45,974 nt of DNA from assembly GCA_964454745.1 (NCBI GenBank), contig CAYVUI010000018.1, positions 1 to 45,974 on the forward strand, written 5' to 3'. Shown here piece by piece: positions 1 to 7,195 of this stretch (positions are counted from its first letter, which is position 1; every line of letters begins with the position of its first letter). The DNA is from CAYVUI01 sp964454745 (GTDB lineage: Bacteria; Planctomycetota; Phycisphaerae; Sedimentisphaerales; Anaerohalosphaeraceae). A program made the translations under genes and the position numbers. Under the pieces are notes generated by a model. The model searched no databases. It was not told the DNA's origin and saw nothing but the letters and a program-made list of their open reading frames with translations.

Positions 1-26
1 AACTGAAACGTTCCGCTTAAACAATA

Positions 27-40
27 ATTTTACGTAAAAT
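27..40. repeat. 14-bp perfect palindrome
   Basis: ATTTTACGTAAAAT is an exact palindrome about 70 bases beyond the stop codon of the minus-strand gene at 112-1035. It is AT-rich with no T-tract, so it is not a convincing terminator. It could be an operator for a gene off the left edge. Function unknown. Confidence 0.35.
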
Positions 41-111
41 GGAAATTACACCCTATGAAAACATCTCATCCGGAGTTTCTTGATTCAGGAAAGCAGTCTG
101 GCTGATAAACA

Positions 112-1035
112 TTATCTTTGGCAAGGCAGCGGAGCAGTACAGCTCATACTTGTGAATATTGATTGGGGACAAGCAATTGAATCACCGCCCTTGGCCCAGA
201 TATCCGCAGTAAGGCCTTTTTCGAACATTCTGTTTTGTTCCGTCAAATAGATAAAACCTGTTTGTTCAGCTCCCATTTGACGGACAAGCTGGCACAGAGC
301 CGCCAGGCGTCCTGGTGAGTTGGTCACAAACAGCAAATGAAAGCCCCGAAGTTGGCAATTCCAGGGCTGTTCATATTTTTTGTAACCTTCACTCAAAAAA
401 TAGGATTGGTAGTTGATGATCTTTTGGCGAATATCAGTCATCTCTCTTTTGGGACTGGCCAGGGTTTCCGTACCGCAATCTACCTCAAGAAATAACAATA
501 TAGTCAGGTTCCTGTTCTTGTCGGTAATAGACAAAACTCCGTCAGGTATGAATACTCTTTCTTTGCCCTCTTCTAGGGAGACCACGTTGGAGATTATGGA
601 CCTGCCGGCAGGGTCGCAGGGTATAAATGGAGAATTATGGGCTATAAAGCGTGTCGAGACCGATGGCAGTACCTTTTGGGAATACTGCAAAAAAATCCGA
701 AACCAGTTCATCAGGACCTGATGTCCCGGGCAATGGATATTGCTTCCTATAACCCGGTCAGATGGAATCTCGGTTGGCAGAATCCCTTTCTCCTGTAAGA
801 CATCAATTCCTCCCTCGGTTACTCCCATCAGGACTTTGGGCCTTCCGCGATTCTGCCCGACATACTTGCTTGCAGTTTGTACCCACTCTTGGTCCATGAG
901 ACGCTGATAAGCTCTATACACAGATTGTCTGGGCCGATCCGCAATCCAGGCTGCCTGTTCGACGGTAAGCAATCGATGCTCCGCGGTGATCTTCAGTAAG
1001 ATGATATCACTTTTAGTCAATCTTTTTGGGGGCAT
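112..1035 (-). CDS. Replication-relaxation family protein (winged-helix plus nuclease-like core)
   Basis: A 307-residue protein. The first ~80 residues look like a winged helix-turn-helix (TVEQAAWIADRPRQSVYRAY followed by a strand-rich wing). The rest is a compact alpha/beta domain with LFLEVDCGTET, which resembles the acidic core of a PD-(D/E)XK-like fold, and a later strand LRGFHLLFVTNS. This architecture matches the replication-relaxation/MobC-like proteins common on plasmids and integrative elements; the exact reaction is not established, and the family link is from pattern recognition. I use the ATG at 1035; a TTG four codons upstream (1047) is also possible. The gene is divergent from an excisionase-like gene and a recombinase, which supports a role in maintenance or processing of an integrated element. 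It could instead be only a transcriptional regulator of that element. Confidence 0.7.
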   Translation of the reverse strand: MPPKRLTKSDIILLKITAEHRLLTVEQAAWIADRPRQSVYRAYQRLMDQEWVQTASKYVGQNRGRPKVLMGVTEGGIDVLQEKGILPTEIPSDRVIGSNIHCPGHQVLMNWFRIFLQYSQKVLPSVSTRFIAHNSPFIPCDPAGRSIISNVVSLEEGKERVFIPDGVLSITDKNRNLTILLFLEVDCGTETLASPKREMTDIRQKIINYQSYFLSEGYKKYEQPWNCQLRGFHLLFVTNSPGRLAALCQLVRQMGAEQTGFIYLTEQNRMFEKGLTADIWAKGGDSIACPQSIFTSMSCTAPLPCQR

Positions 1036-1160
1036 ATCTGATCTCAATTGAAGAACGATTCACTCTTTCTTTCATAGGTATAGCGGAATAATCATATTGA
1101 AAGTTCCAAAATATATCGATTTTTTGGATGATCTGAAACTTAATCCCTCTTGAGACCGCT

Positions 1161-1463
1161 ATGGTAATGGAAAGAGTAAATGATGAATCCGTCATTGGGG
1201 AATATGATATGCAGAATACCACGATGCGAATGGAAGAAGGAGAATGGCCGCCTCATCCGGTTGAGTTTCCACCAATTATGACGCCGACGGAAGCGGCTCA
1301 GTTTTTACGCCTGGATCTTACCGGACATACCCCGAAATCCGCGAAACGAACCCTCAATTACTGGCGGGACCATGGAGATTTAAGGGGTACAAAGTATGCC
1401 CGCCATGTATGGTATTTGAGAATTGAGCTTGAACGGTTTCTGGACAATAAAACGCAAGAATAG
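1161..1463 (+). CDS. Excisionase-like small HTH protein
   Basis: Up to 100 residues. The C-terminal two thirds read PIMTPTEAAQFLRLD...KRTLNYWRDHGDLRGTKYARHVWYLRIELERFL, the pattern of MerR/Xis-like HTH_17 proteins (helix-turn-helix, then a basic wing carrying KYARHVWY). Such proteins bind DNA at recombination sites and steer a tyrosine recombinase towards excision, or act as repressors. The first ~30 residues are acidic and not part of the fold. Starts at 1161, 1209 and 1224 are all in frame and none has a strong ribosome-binding site, so the N-terminus is uncertain. It lies about 100 bp upstream of the recombinase in the same direction, with two inverted repeats between them. I infer co-function with the recombinase from this arrangement. 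Confidence 0.7.
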   Translation: MVMERVNDESVIGEYDMQNTTMRMEEGEWPPHPVEFPPIMTPTEAAQFLRLDLTGHTPKSAKRTLNYWRDHGDLRGTKYARHVWYLRIELERFLDNKTQE

Positions 1464-1487
1464 AGATTTTTCTAATTTTATCTTGCG
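1453..1487 (+). repeat. Inverted repeat over the excisionase stop codon
   Basis: CGCAAGA (1453-1459) and TCTTGCG (1481-1487) are exact complements; inside them TAGA (1461-1464) and TCTA (1471-1474) also pair. The stem-loop spans the stop codon. There is no clear downstream U-tract, so it could be a weak terminator, an mRNA-stability hairpin or a recombinase arm site. Confidence 0.4.
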
Positions 1488-1497
1488 CGATTTCTGA

Positions 1498-1539
1498 AAC
1501 CCAGTACAATGTAAAAGTTGGTTGCAGTGGTACTGGGTT
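1498..1539 (+). repeat. 10-bp inverted repeat in the recombinase leader
   Basis: AACCCAGTAC (1498-1507) and GTACTGGGTT (1530-1539) are perfect inverted copies separated by 22 bases, ending 24 bases before the recombinase start. The arms fit either a protein-binding site (excisionase or recombinase arm site) or an RNA hairpin upstream of the GGAG ribosome-binding site at 1551-1554. Confidence 0.5.
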
Positions 1540-1563
1540 GTCCTGATATAGGAGAACCATATC

Positions 1564-2760
1564 ATGGCATATTTAAAAGTAAGTGTTAACAGGAATTGGT
1601 ATGGCAAAATACCTCTGGACAAGAAAGGCAAGTCTATTCCCAAGAACTTATGGCCCAAACGTCGCAAGTTTTCATGGGAAGTTCGCTGGTTTGATTCAGA
1701 GGGCAAACGTCTTTCAAAAAGCTTTAAAAGTAGAAAGGAGGCTGAAGAGTACGCAAGAAAAATTCAGGATAAGGTAAATTCCGGTAAGGCAAATAAGCCT
1801 AAGGAGATTACGATTGACAAGTTCATAAGAGAGCACAAAAAGGTCATGGTGGGACAGGTGGCTTATGCTACATTAAAAGATCATTTAAGAGCACTTAATT
1901 ATTTTTCTGACTTTATTGGAAGAGAAAAGTTAATGAAATATATTTCTCCACGAGACGCAGAAGCCTATGTGGCAAGCCGTTTAGCAGACGGATTGGCTTT
2001 TGCAACTGTAAATAAAGATATTAGAACTTTGAAAGGAATTTTTAACCTTGCAATTGAACCTCGAGGTTATTTGTCAGAAAATATGAATCCTTTTGCTAAG
2101 ATTAAGCAGAGGAAGTTAGCAATGAAGGTGCCTAAGTATGTTTCAGCGGAAGATTTTGCCAAGGTGTTTCGTGTTGCAAAGACCTTGTGGCTCAAAGCCT
2201 TCTTGGCTTTGGCGTATACAAGTGCAGGCAGAAGAGGTGAGATTATGAATTTGACATGGCCCGATGTTGATTTTGAGAACCAAAATGTTTATTTTGTACC
2301 GAAGCAAGCATCAAAATTAACCCTTGAGTGGGAGCCAAAAGACCACGAGAGTCGTGTTGTGCCAATACCACCTGAAACCATACAACTTTTAGCTAATTTA
2401 CAGGCTGAAAGTTGCGAGGGTAATCCATATGTTTTTGTTGGTACCCAGCGACTTAAAAATATCTTAAAACGTAGGGACGATGGAACGTGGAGACCTGATT
2501 ATGAGCTTGTGAACAATTTGTGTCGTTCGTTTGAGGTGATCTGCAAAAGAGCCGAGGTAGACATTTTTAAGCCGCACGATCTAAGGCGGTCTTGTATTAC
2601 CAACTGGTCCCAAACTCTACCAATCCAGACAGTTCAGCAATTGGCAGGTCATTCGAGCATTTCCACTACACGGAAATACTATCTTTCAGTTCAAAAGAGT
2701 GATCTGGAACAGGCTCGCAAGTTGCAATCCAAACTAATGACCAAATTGACGAACTTTTGA
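1564..2760 (+). CDS. Tyrosine recombinase / phage-type integrase
   Basis: A 398-residue integrase that catalyses site-specific strand exchange through a 3'-phosphotyrosine. Residues ~35-75 form an arm-binding-like domain (FSWEVRWFDSEGKR), ~82-165 the core-binding SAM-like helices, and ~195-395 the catalytic domain. The expected residues are visible: Arg223 in AGRRGE, His338 and Arg341 in PHDLRR, His363 in LAGHSS and Tyr372 in STTRKYY. The start is supported by GGAG nine bases upstream of the ATG. The gene is visibly richer in A/T and in AAA/GAA/TTT codons than the housekeeping genes to its right, consistent with transfer. Its 3' end is 90 bp from tRNA-Arg, a classic target for such enzymes. 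It is probably the integrase of the element that includes 112-1463. Confidence 0.93.
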   Translation: MAYLKVSVNRNWYGKIPLDKKGKSIPKNLWPKRRKFSWEVRWFDSEGKRLSKSFKSRKEAEEYARKIQDKVNSGKANKPKEITIDKFIREHKKVMVGQVAYATLKDHLRALNYFSDFIGREKLMKYISPRDAEAYVASRLADGLAFATVNKDIRTLKGIFNLAIEPRGYLSENMNPFAKIKQRKLAMKVPKYVSAEDFAKVFRVAKTLWLKAFLALAYTSAGRRGEIMNLTWPDVDFENQNVYFVPKQASKLTLEWEPKDHESRVVPIPPETIQLLANLQAESCEGNPYVFVGTQRLKNILKRRDDGTWRPDYELVNNLCRSFEVICKRAEVDIFKPHDLRRSCITNWSQTLPIQTVQQLAGHSSISTTRKYYLSVQKSDLEQARKLQSKLMTKLTNF

Positions 2761-2800
2761 CGAAATTATGGTAAAAATGAGATATTTTAGTGAAAACATC

Positions 2801-2830
2801 TTGACAGGAATATGGGCAAGTCATTATGCT
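2801..2830 (+). promoter_or_regulatory. Promoter of tRNA-Arg
   Basis: TTGACA (2801-2806), 18 bases, TATGCT (2825-2830), placing transcription start about 14 bases before the tRNA. It sits between the integrase stop and the tRNA, so the tRNA keeps a promoter next to the element boundary. Confidence 0.65.
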
Positions 2831-2850
2831 TACAGCACTTAGCATTTTAG

Positions 2851-2924
2851 GCGCTCGTAGCTCAGTTGGATAGAGCAACGGATTTCTAATCCGTAGGTCG
2901 CAAGTTCGAATCTTGCCGGGCGTG
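2851..2924 (+). tRNA. tRNA-Arg (anticodon UCU)
   Basis: A complete 74-nt cloverleaf can be folded by eye: acceptor GCGCTCG with CGGGCGT (7 bp with two G-U pairs), D stem GCTC/GAGC, anticodon stem ACGGA/TCCGT with loop TTTCTAA giving anticodon TCT, variable AGGTC, and T arm GCAAG/CTTGC around TTCGAAT. The discriminator is G and no CCA is encoded. It decodes AGA/AGG. The integrase lies on its 5' side, whereas most integrases enter the 3' end of tRNA genes. Confidence 0.93.
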
Positions 2925-2961
2925 GTTTTTCTAATAGACTCCTCTGTTTAGCACTGCGCCC

Positions 2962-3978
2962 TTACTGCATCTTCGTGTTAGGCACTTCGGGTATAATGCA
3001 GTATTCAGGATGAGTCCGCTGCTTTTTCACAGTCTCGGATATCTCTTGCCATGCGGCCTTTAGACTGGGAGAGGCTTTGGGCAAGTCGTGTTCGATCTCC
3101 CGTCTCAGTGCGGCAAGTTTCAGGTACGGCACGGCGGCGTACATGTGATGCTCGATATGATAATTCATGTTCCAGTAGAAAAACCGCAAAACGGGGTTCA
3201 TTATCACCGTACGGCTGCAGAGGCGAAAATCCGGCACACCGTGGACCATTCCCGTATGCTGGGTCATCCCGGCAAGCTGGCCGAAACCGACGGCGATAAA
3301 CGTCGGAAAGTTGACGATCAAAATCAGCGGCCACAGGCCAAAGTACAGAAAGACCCCGATTAAAATGCCGTGGCCGATCAGCAAAAGTCGGGCCCAGCGG
3401 ACCACCTCTTTGCGGGTTTGCTCGTCCTGCAGAGTGAAATACGTCCCGATGTATTCATGCACATTGCCAAAGGCATTACGGACCGTCCGCCCGACGGACG
3501 AAAACAGCCCCGGCACCCAGCACAGGTCAAACGGCACAACCGTCCAGAAGAGTATCCAGTGCCACGGTTTGTAGACTCTAGGCATCGGATTTTCATAATC
3601 CCGGCCATTATAAACCGTCACCTGGTGATGATTGAGGTGGCCGATTCGCATCATGACATAATTGCTCCAGAGAAAAAAACTGCACAGTTTCAGGAAAAAT
3701 TCATTAAGTCGACGGCTCTTAAAAGGGGTCTTGTGCAGCATTTCATGGACAGGGGCGTAAAGATGTCCCGCCAGCGAGCAATGAACGAACAGAACGAGCA
3801 GAAAAACCGTCCAGTGGATGTAAACATAGCTAAGGTACGCGAGCGTACCGGTTATGGCAAAGATCAGCAGTTGTGCCAAAATGTGCAGCAAAGGAACAAC
3901 GTCGCTTCGCTGCGTGAGTTCATGAAGCTTTTCCTTTTCTACCGGCGTGCGGTACCAGTGTATTCTTTGCTGTTTCAA
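2962..3978 (-). CDS. Membrane fatty-acid desaturase family protein
   Basis: A 338-residue integral membrane di-iron enzyme of the FA_desaturase family, which inserts double bonds (or hydroxyl/keto groups) into acyl or related lipids. The three histidine boxes are present and ordered: HEMLH after the first pair of membrane helices (~residues 77-81), HLNHH (~114-118) and NYHIEHH (~272-278). Hydrophobic segments at about 30-70 and 200-240 form the usual pairs of transmembrane hairpins. The start is a TTG with AAGGA six bases upstream; no better start is visible. A promoter match lies on the minus strand at 4038-4066. It stands alone, so the substrate cannot be told from context; carotenoid or sphingolipid hydroxylase/desaturase relatives are also possible. 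Confidence 0.85.
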   Translation of the reverse strand: MKQQRIHWYRTPVEKEKLHELTQRSDVVPLLHILAQLLIFAITGTLAYLSYVYIHWTVFLLVLFVHCSLAGHLYAPVHEMLHKTPFKSRRLNEFFLKLCSFFLWSNYVMMRIGHLNHHQVTVYNGRDYENPMPRVYKPWHWILFWTVVPFDLCWVPGLFSSVGRTVRNAFGNVHEYIGTYFTLQDEQTRKEVVRWARLLLIGHGILIGVFLYFGLWPLILIVNFPTFIAVGFGQLAGMTQHTGMVHGVPDFRLCSRTVIMNPVLRFFYWNMNYHIEHHMYAAVPYLKLAALRREIEHDLPKASPSLKAAWQEISETVKKQRTHPEYCIIPEVPNTKMQ

Positions 3979-4037
3979 ACAGGTCCTTTCAGAGCTGTAG
4001 TGTCGGCAATAGGGCTGACCTTCAACCTTAGTATGCT

Positions 4038-4066
4038 ATTATACTTAATTGGCGGTAAAAAAACAA
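4038..4066 (-). promoter_or_regulatory. Promoter of the desaturase gene
   Basis: On the minus strand TTGTTT (4066-4061), 17 bases, TATAAT (4043-4038). Predicted start near 4031 leaves a ~50-nt leader before the TTG at 3978. Confidence 0.5.
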
Positions 4067-4097
4067 CCTGTCCTGCTAAACCAATCAACTCGGTGGA

Positions 4098-6281
4098 TTA
4101 TTGAAGACGTAAGGTAATCGTTGCTCCCTTTTTGATCTCGATTTCAAGTGGTTCGCCGGGCCGGGTTTTAACGTTTTTTTCCATTTTTCCGTCCGGGCCG
4201 ACAGCCGTGAGCTTCCAGTTCCCGTAGCCAAAGAGCAGGCGCAGTTTCCGGCTTTCTGTATCAAGGATTTCCACCCGTATGGTTCCCTCCCGGTTGGCAG
4301 AGACGGCAAGCAGACTGCCCTGGTAGGCGATGTTCGAGACGCGGAGGCTGGGCCAGTCCTCAGGCAGTCTCGGTTCAATTCGCAGGCCGTCAATTTTTGC
4401 TGTCAGGCCCAGAAAGCCTTCGGTCATGATCCGGGGTACGAGAAGGGTTTCGACAAATTCCTCGTCCATGCCCAGTCCGCCGGCGGTTCCGCCTCCCTGG
4501 AGAGTGCCGCGCCCGGGCTTGCTGTAGTAGGCCCGGTAACCGCCTTCTTCCTGAACTTCGCGGTACCATTCAAGGATTTCCTCAAGCCGCTGCCACGCAT
4601 TTTGGGCGGAGTTCACCTTGATCCGTTCGATGATGTCATGGAACGACCATGCGAGTACCGCGCCGCCGTCCTGGACCTGGTCACCCCATTTAAGAATCTC
4701 CGGCTGGGACCAGACTGACGTGTAGTATTCCAGGTTGCGTTTGGTGGTACACCGCGGGGCAAAACGCCAAAAATAGATATCCTCACCGGTTGAAGTGTCG
4801 CCTTCGACGATCCGTTTGCCTTCGAGCCAGTCCATGATTTCGCGCTTCTGCCAGTCGAGGGCGAAATCATAATACATCGCTTCAAGGCTTGAGAAGATAA
4901 AACCGTAGTCCCACTTTTTTCCGTTGATATCCACAGCGGAGACGAAGCGTCCCGTCTTGTCGTTCCAGAAAAGTTCAGTGCCGGTTTTTTTCACATTTGC
5001 GGCAAGGTTTAACAGCGCATTCGGTTCGAAACTAAGCGCCCCGGTATGGAGATTCCACTGGGGGTACTTTCGAATCAGCGATTCCAGTTCGGCCATCTTT
5101 CGCAGGGTCTGGTAGCAGTACACGGTTGCATAGCAGTCTTTGCCGCCAAAGGGCAGCAGGTCGTAGTAATTACCGCCAATGCCGTGCCCGTAGCGGATAA
5201 CCTTGTTCCCCTGTTCATCGTAGCGAATCCCGCTGGTTCCATCGTGACCGACCCAGGGAACGAAGACGCAGTTGTATTTTTTGACCTGGAATTCCTCGAT
5301 CGCATAGTGCAGCGCCAGACGCATGCGGTTGACCTGGTCTCGCAGGAAGTTCAGGTCTCCGGTCCATGCGGCGTAATCCATGCAGCCCTCGATATAGGCG
5401 AAATTATTGATCGGATGACGGGAATCCACACCGGTGAAGATGGACTGTATCGTGATTTGTGCGCCGGCGGCCTTTTCAAATACCACGCGGATTTGTGTCA
5501 GGGTCTTCTCTTTCCAGCCGGGCACCTTATAGATAGGTACCATCGTAAACCGCTGCGCTTCAGAGCCGGGTTCGGGCGCAAAGAGCATCCTGCGTTCTTG
5601 CCTGAATTCGGGCTGCTCTTTTGTTTTCCATTCGATGTAACATTTCGCCCCGGCCGGCATGTTTTGATTCCACCATTCGAGCACAATAAAAGGGGCAACA
5701 TAACTGTCTACGGACATTTTGGGTGTGGTCAATACCGCGTGGTCATCGGTGACGGTGACTTCAAGTCCTTTCTTCTCGTTAATATTTTGTCCGGAGAGGC
5801 CCTCCAGTTTCCAGCCTTCCAGCGACCCGGTGGGAAAGACGTTGAAGACTTCGCCAAATGGAATGCCCTCGGTCGAAAAATGCCAGCCCTGGCCGCCTAC
5901 CTGCGTCCAAAGCGGGAAGGGCCAGCCGTGGAAATGGGCCAGTCCGCGATGCTGATGGGTCGAGACATAACCCTCATCGGAAAAATGCCGGCTCCTGAGG
6001 CTCTCACGTATGCCGTCTCGGTACTGGTCGAGTTTGGGGTTTTGCGCCCAGAGGACCGAGCCCGGCATCCACATGTCCCACATGGTCGAATAAGGCCGCC
6101 AGAAATAGTGCATCCAGAAAAATTCTCGCATGGTTTTCATGTCCTCGGCATGGCCGGGAACCTGGAACTGCGGAAAATTGTCCGGCAGGGTTTCAGGAGG
6201 ATTGAGACCCCCTCCAAGGCTGGCAAACAGGGACATGGAAAAAGCAAGAACAATAACTGTACCCAAAAGAGTTTTTTTCAT
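4098..6281 (-). CDS. Secreted six-hairpin glycosidase-like protein
   Basis: A 727-residue protein with an N-terminal signal peptide (MKKTLLGTVIVLAFSMSLFA). The centre (~residues 295-590) has the repeated aromatic helices of an (alpha/alpha)6 toroid, as in GH63, GH65, GH78 and amylo-glucosidase-like enzymes (FAYIEGCMDYAAWTGD, FVPWVGHDGTSG, DYGFIFSSLEAMYYDFAL). A beta-sandwich-like region precedes it (~150-290), and a small C-terminal beta domain (~625-727, GLRIEPRLPEDWPSLRV) is of the type that closes GH78/GH65 proteins. I do not recognise the exact GH family or assign catalytic acids. The ATG at 6281 is preceded by GGAG at six bases; a TTG four codons upstream is less likely. It is the second gene of an operon with beta-phosphoglucomutase, 15 bases downstream of it. 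Probably periplasmic or surface sugar hydrolysis; substrate unknown. Confidence 0.72.
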   Translation of the reverse strand: MKKTLLGTVIVLAFSMSLFASLGGGLNPPETLPDNFPQFQVPGHAEDMKTMREFFWMHYFWRPYSTMWDMWMPGSVLWAQNPKLDQYRDGIRESLRSRHFSDEGYVSTHQHRGLAHFHGWPFPLWTQVGGQGWHFSTEGIPFGEVFNVFPTGSLEGWKLEGLSGQNINEKKGLEVTVTDDHAVLTTPKMSVDSYVAPFIVLEWWNQNMPAGAKCYIEWKTKEQPEFRQERRMLFAPEPGSEAQRFTMVPIYKVPGWKEKTLTQIRVVFEKAAGAQITIQSIFTGVDSRHPINNFAYIEGCMDYAAWTGDLNFLRDQVNRMRLALHYAIEEFQVKKYNCVFVPWVGHDGTSGIRYDEQGNKVIRYGHGIGGNYYDLLPFGGKDCYATVYCYQTLRKMAELESLIRKYPQWNLHTGALSFEPNALLNLAANVKKTGTELFWNDKTGRFVSAVDINGKKWDYGFIFSSLEAMYYDFALDWQKREIMDWLEGKRIVEGDTSTGEDIYFWRFAPRCTTKRNLEYYTSVWSQPEILKWGDQVQDGGAVLAWSFHDIIERIKVNSAQNAWQRLEEILEWYREVQEEGGYRAYYSKPGRGTLQGGGTAGGLGMDEEFVETLLVPRIMTEGFLGLTAKIDGLRIEPRLPEDWPSLRVSNIAYQGSLLAVSANREGTIRVEILDTESRKLRLLFGYGNWKLTAVGPDGKMEKNVKTRPGEPLEIEIKKGATITLRLQ

Positions 6282-6296
6282 TTTGGTCTCCAAAAT

Positions 6297-6965
6297 TTAT
6301 GGAAAGAGACGGTTCAAAACCTCCATTGTAAGCCTGGATGTATCCGGCAAAAGGATGTCGGGATTGGTCAGTACGTGTTTATCTCCTATGCCGACCGTTT
6401 TACATCCCGCGGCCTTGCCCGCCTCGATTCCGGCATAAGCATCCTCGACCAGTACGGTATGGTCCGCCCTAACATCAAGCCGCTGCATACCCAGCAAAAC
6501 GCCCTCCGGGTGCGGCTTGGAATGAGTGACATCATTGCCGGTAACTACCGCATCGAACAGATCGGTAATCTGCAGTTTATCAAGGATGGTGGGCGTATTT
6601 TTGCTGGCGGAACAGACCGCGATTTTGATCCCGGCTTTTTTCAGCTCAGCGAGAAGCTGCGGTATCCCCGCGAGCATCTCATCGGGGCTTAGCGAGTCGA
6701 GCATCTGGACATAGAGTGCGTTCTTCTCCGCGGCCATTTGCTGTTTTTCTTCTTCGCTGTAGTTTTTCTCTGCCCGTTCGAGGATGATATCGAGGCTGTC
6801 CATCCGGCTGACGCCTTTGAGCCGTTCGTTGATGGCCTCATCAAAATAAATGCCCTCCCGGTCCGCCAGGGCCTTCCAGGCTTTGTAATGATATCGTGCG
6901 GTATCGACGACCACACCGTCAAGGTCGAAAAGCACGGCGTGCAAATTTGTTGGATGGTTCGACAT
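6297..6965 (-). CDS. pgmB: Beta-phosphoglucomutase (HAD superfamily)
   Basis: A 222-residue cytosolic HAD phosphatase-fold enzyme that interconverts beta-glucose 1-phosphate and glucose 6-phosphate. Visible motifs: nucleophile and acid/base in FDLDGVVVD (Asp14, Asp16), the cap helix RYHYKAWKALADREGI, Ser/Thr motif VCSASKNTP, Lys in THSKPHPE, and the acidic pair in VEDAYAGIEAG. The DTARYH..AW cap signature is characteristic of beta-PGM rather than generic HAD phosphatases. It has AAGG eight bases before the ATG. It precedes the six-hairpin glycosidase gene in one operon. Beta-PGM normally works with an inverting disaccharide phosphorylase; none is visible in the window, so its beta-G1P source is unexplained. 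Confidence 0.9.
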   Translation of the reverse strand: MSNHPTNLHAVLFDLDGVVVDTARYHYKAWKALADREGIYFDEAINERLKGVSRMDSLDIILERAEKNYSEEEKQQMAAEKNALYVQMLDSLSPDEMLAGIPQLLAELKKAGIKIAVCSASKNTPTILDKLQITDLFDAVVTGNDVTHSKPHPEGVLLGMQRLDVRADHTVLVEDAYAGIEAGKAAGCKTVGIGDKHVLTNPDILLPDTSRLTMEVLNRLFP

Positions 6966-7010
6966 TCTGTATACCTTATCCTTCGTTTATAAATGGATGT
7001 TAAGGCAACG

Positions 7011-7038
7011 AATATAGCCGAAAGGGGGGAAAAAACAA
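7011..7038 (-). promoter_or_regulatory. Promoter of the pgmB-glycosidase operon
   Basis: Minus strand TTGTTT (7038-7033), 16 bases including a C6 run, TATATT (7016-7011). It is divergent from the GH28-like gene's promoter at 7120-7147, about 100 bp away. Confidence 0.45.
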
Positions 7039-7119
7039 CTCAAATTACGCAATCAACTCTGTCTTTTCAATGACTGTTACCGCTTGAAAAGCTTTCCAGG
7101 ACGATATCCGCATGAAAAA

Positions 7120-7147
7120 TTGAATTTTCTGGACGGAAACCTATAAT
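7120..7147 (+). promoter_or_regulatory. Promoter of the GH28-like gene
   Basis: TTGAAT (7120-7125), 16 bases, perfect TATAAT (7142-7147). The leader to the ATG at 7196 would be about 40 nt. Confidence 0.6.
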
Positions 7148-7195
7148 AGAGCCGTTGTAATCGAACAGGAATCTCAATGACTGAAAAGGGATGTA

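Noticed and set aside
1..120. Second attachment-site copy of the tRNA-Arg sequence at the left edge
   Set aside because: No stretch resembling the tRNA's T arm, anticodon arm or acceptor is visible there; the other end of the element must lie outside the window.
3370..4104. Plus-strand open frame of about 244 codons
   Set aside because: Antisense shadow of the desaturase; the minus-strand frame has all three histidine boxes.
4098..6281. Calling the glycosidase a trehalose or kojibiose phosphorylase because pgmB is adjacent
   Set aside because: It has an export signal and I could not identify the phosphate-binding or catalytic motifs of GH65 phosphorylases.
5046..6692. 548-codon open frame on the plus strand
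   Set aside because: It runs antisense across the glycosidase and pgmB genes, has no recognisable domains or ribosome-binding site, and is explained by codon bias of the real minus-strand genes.
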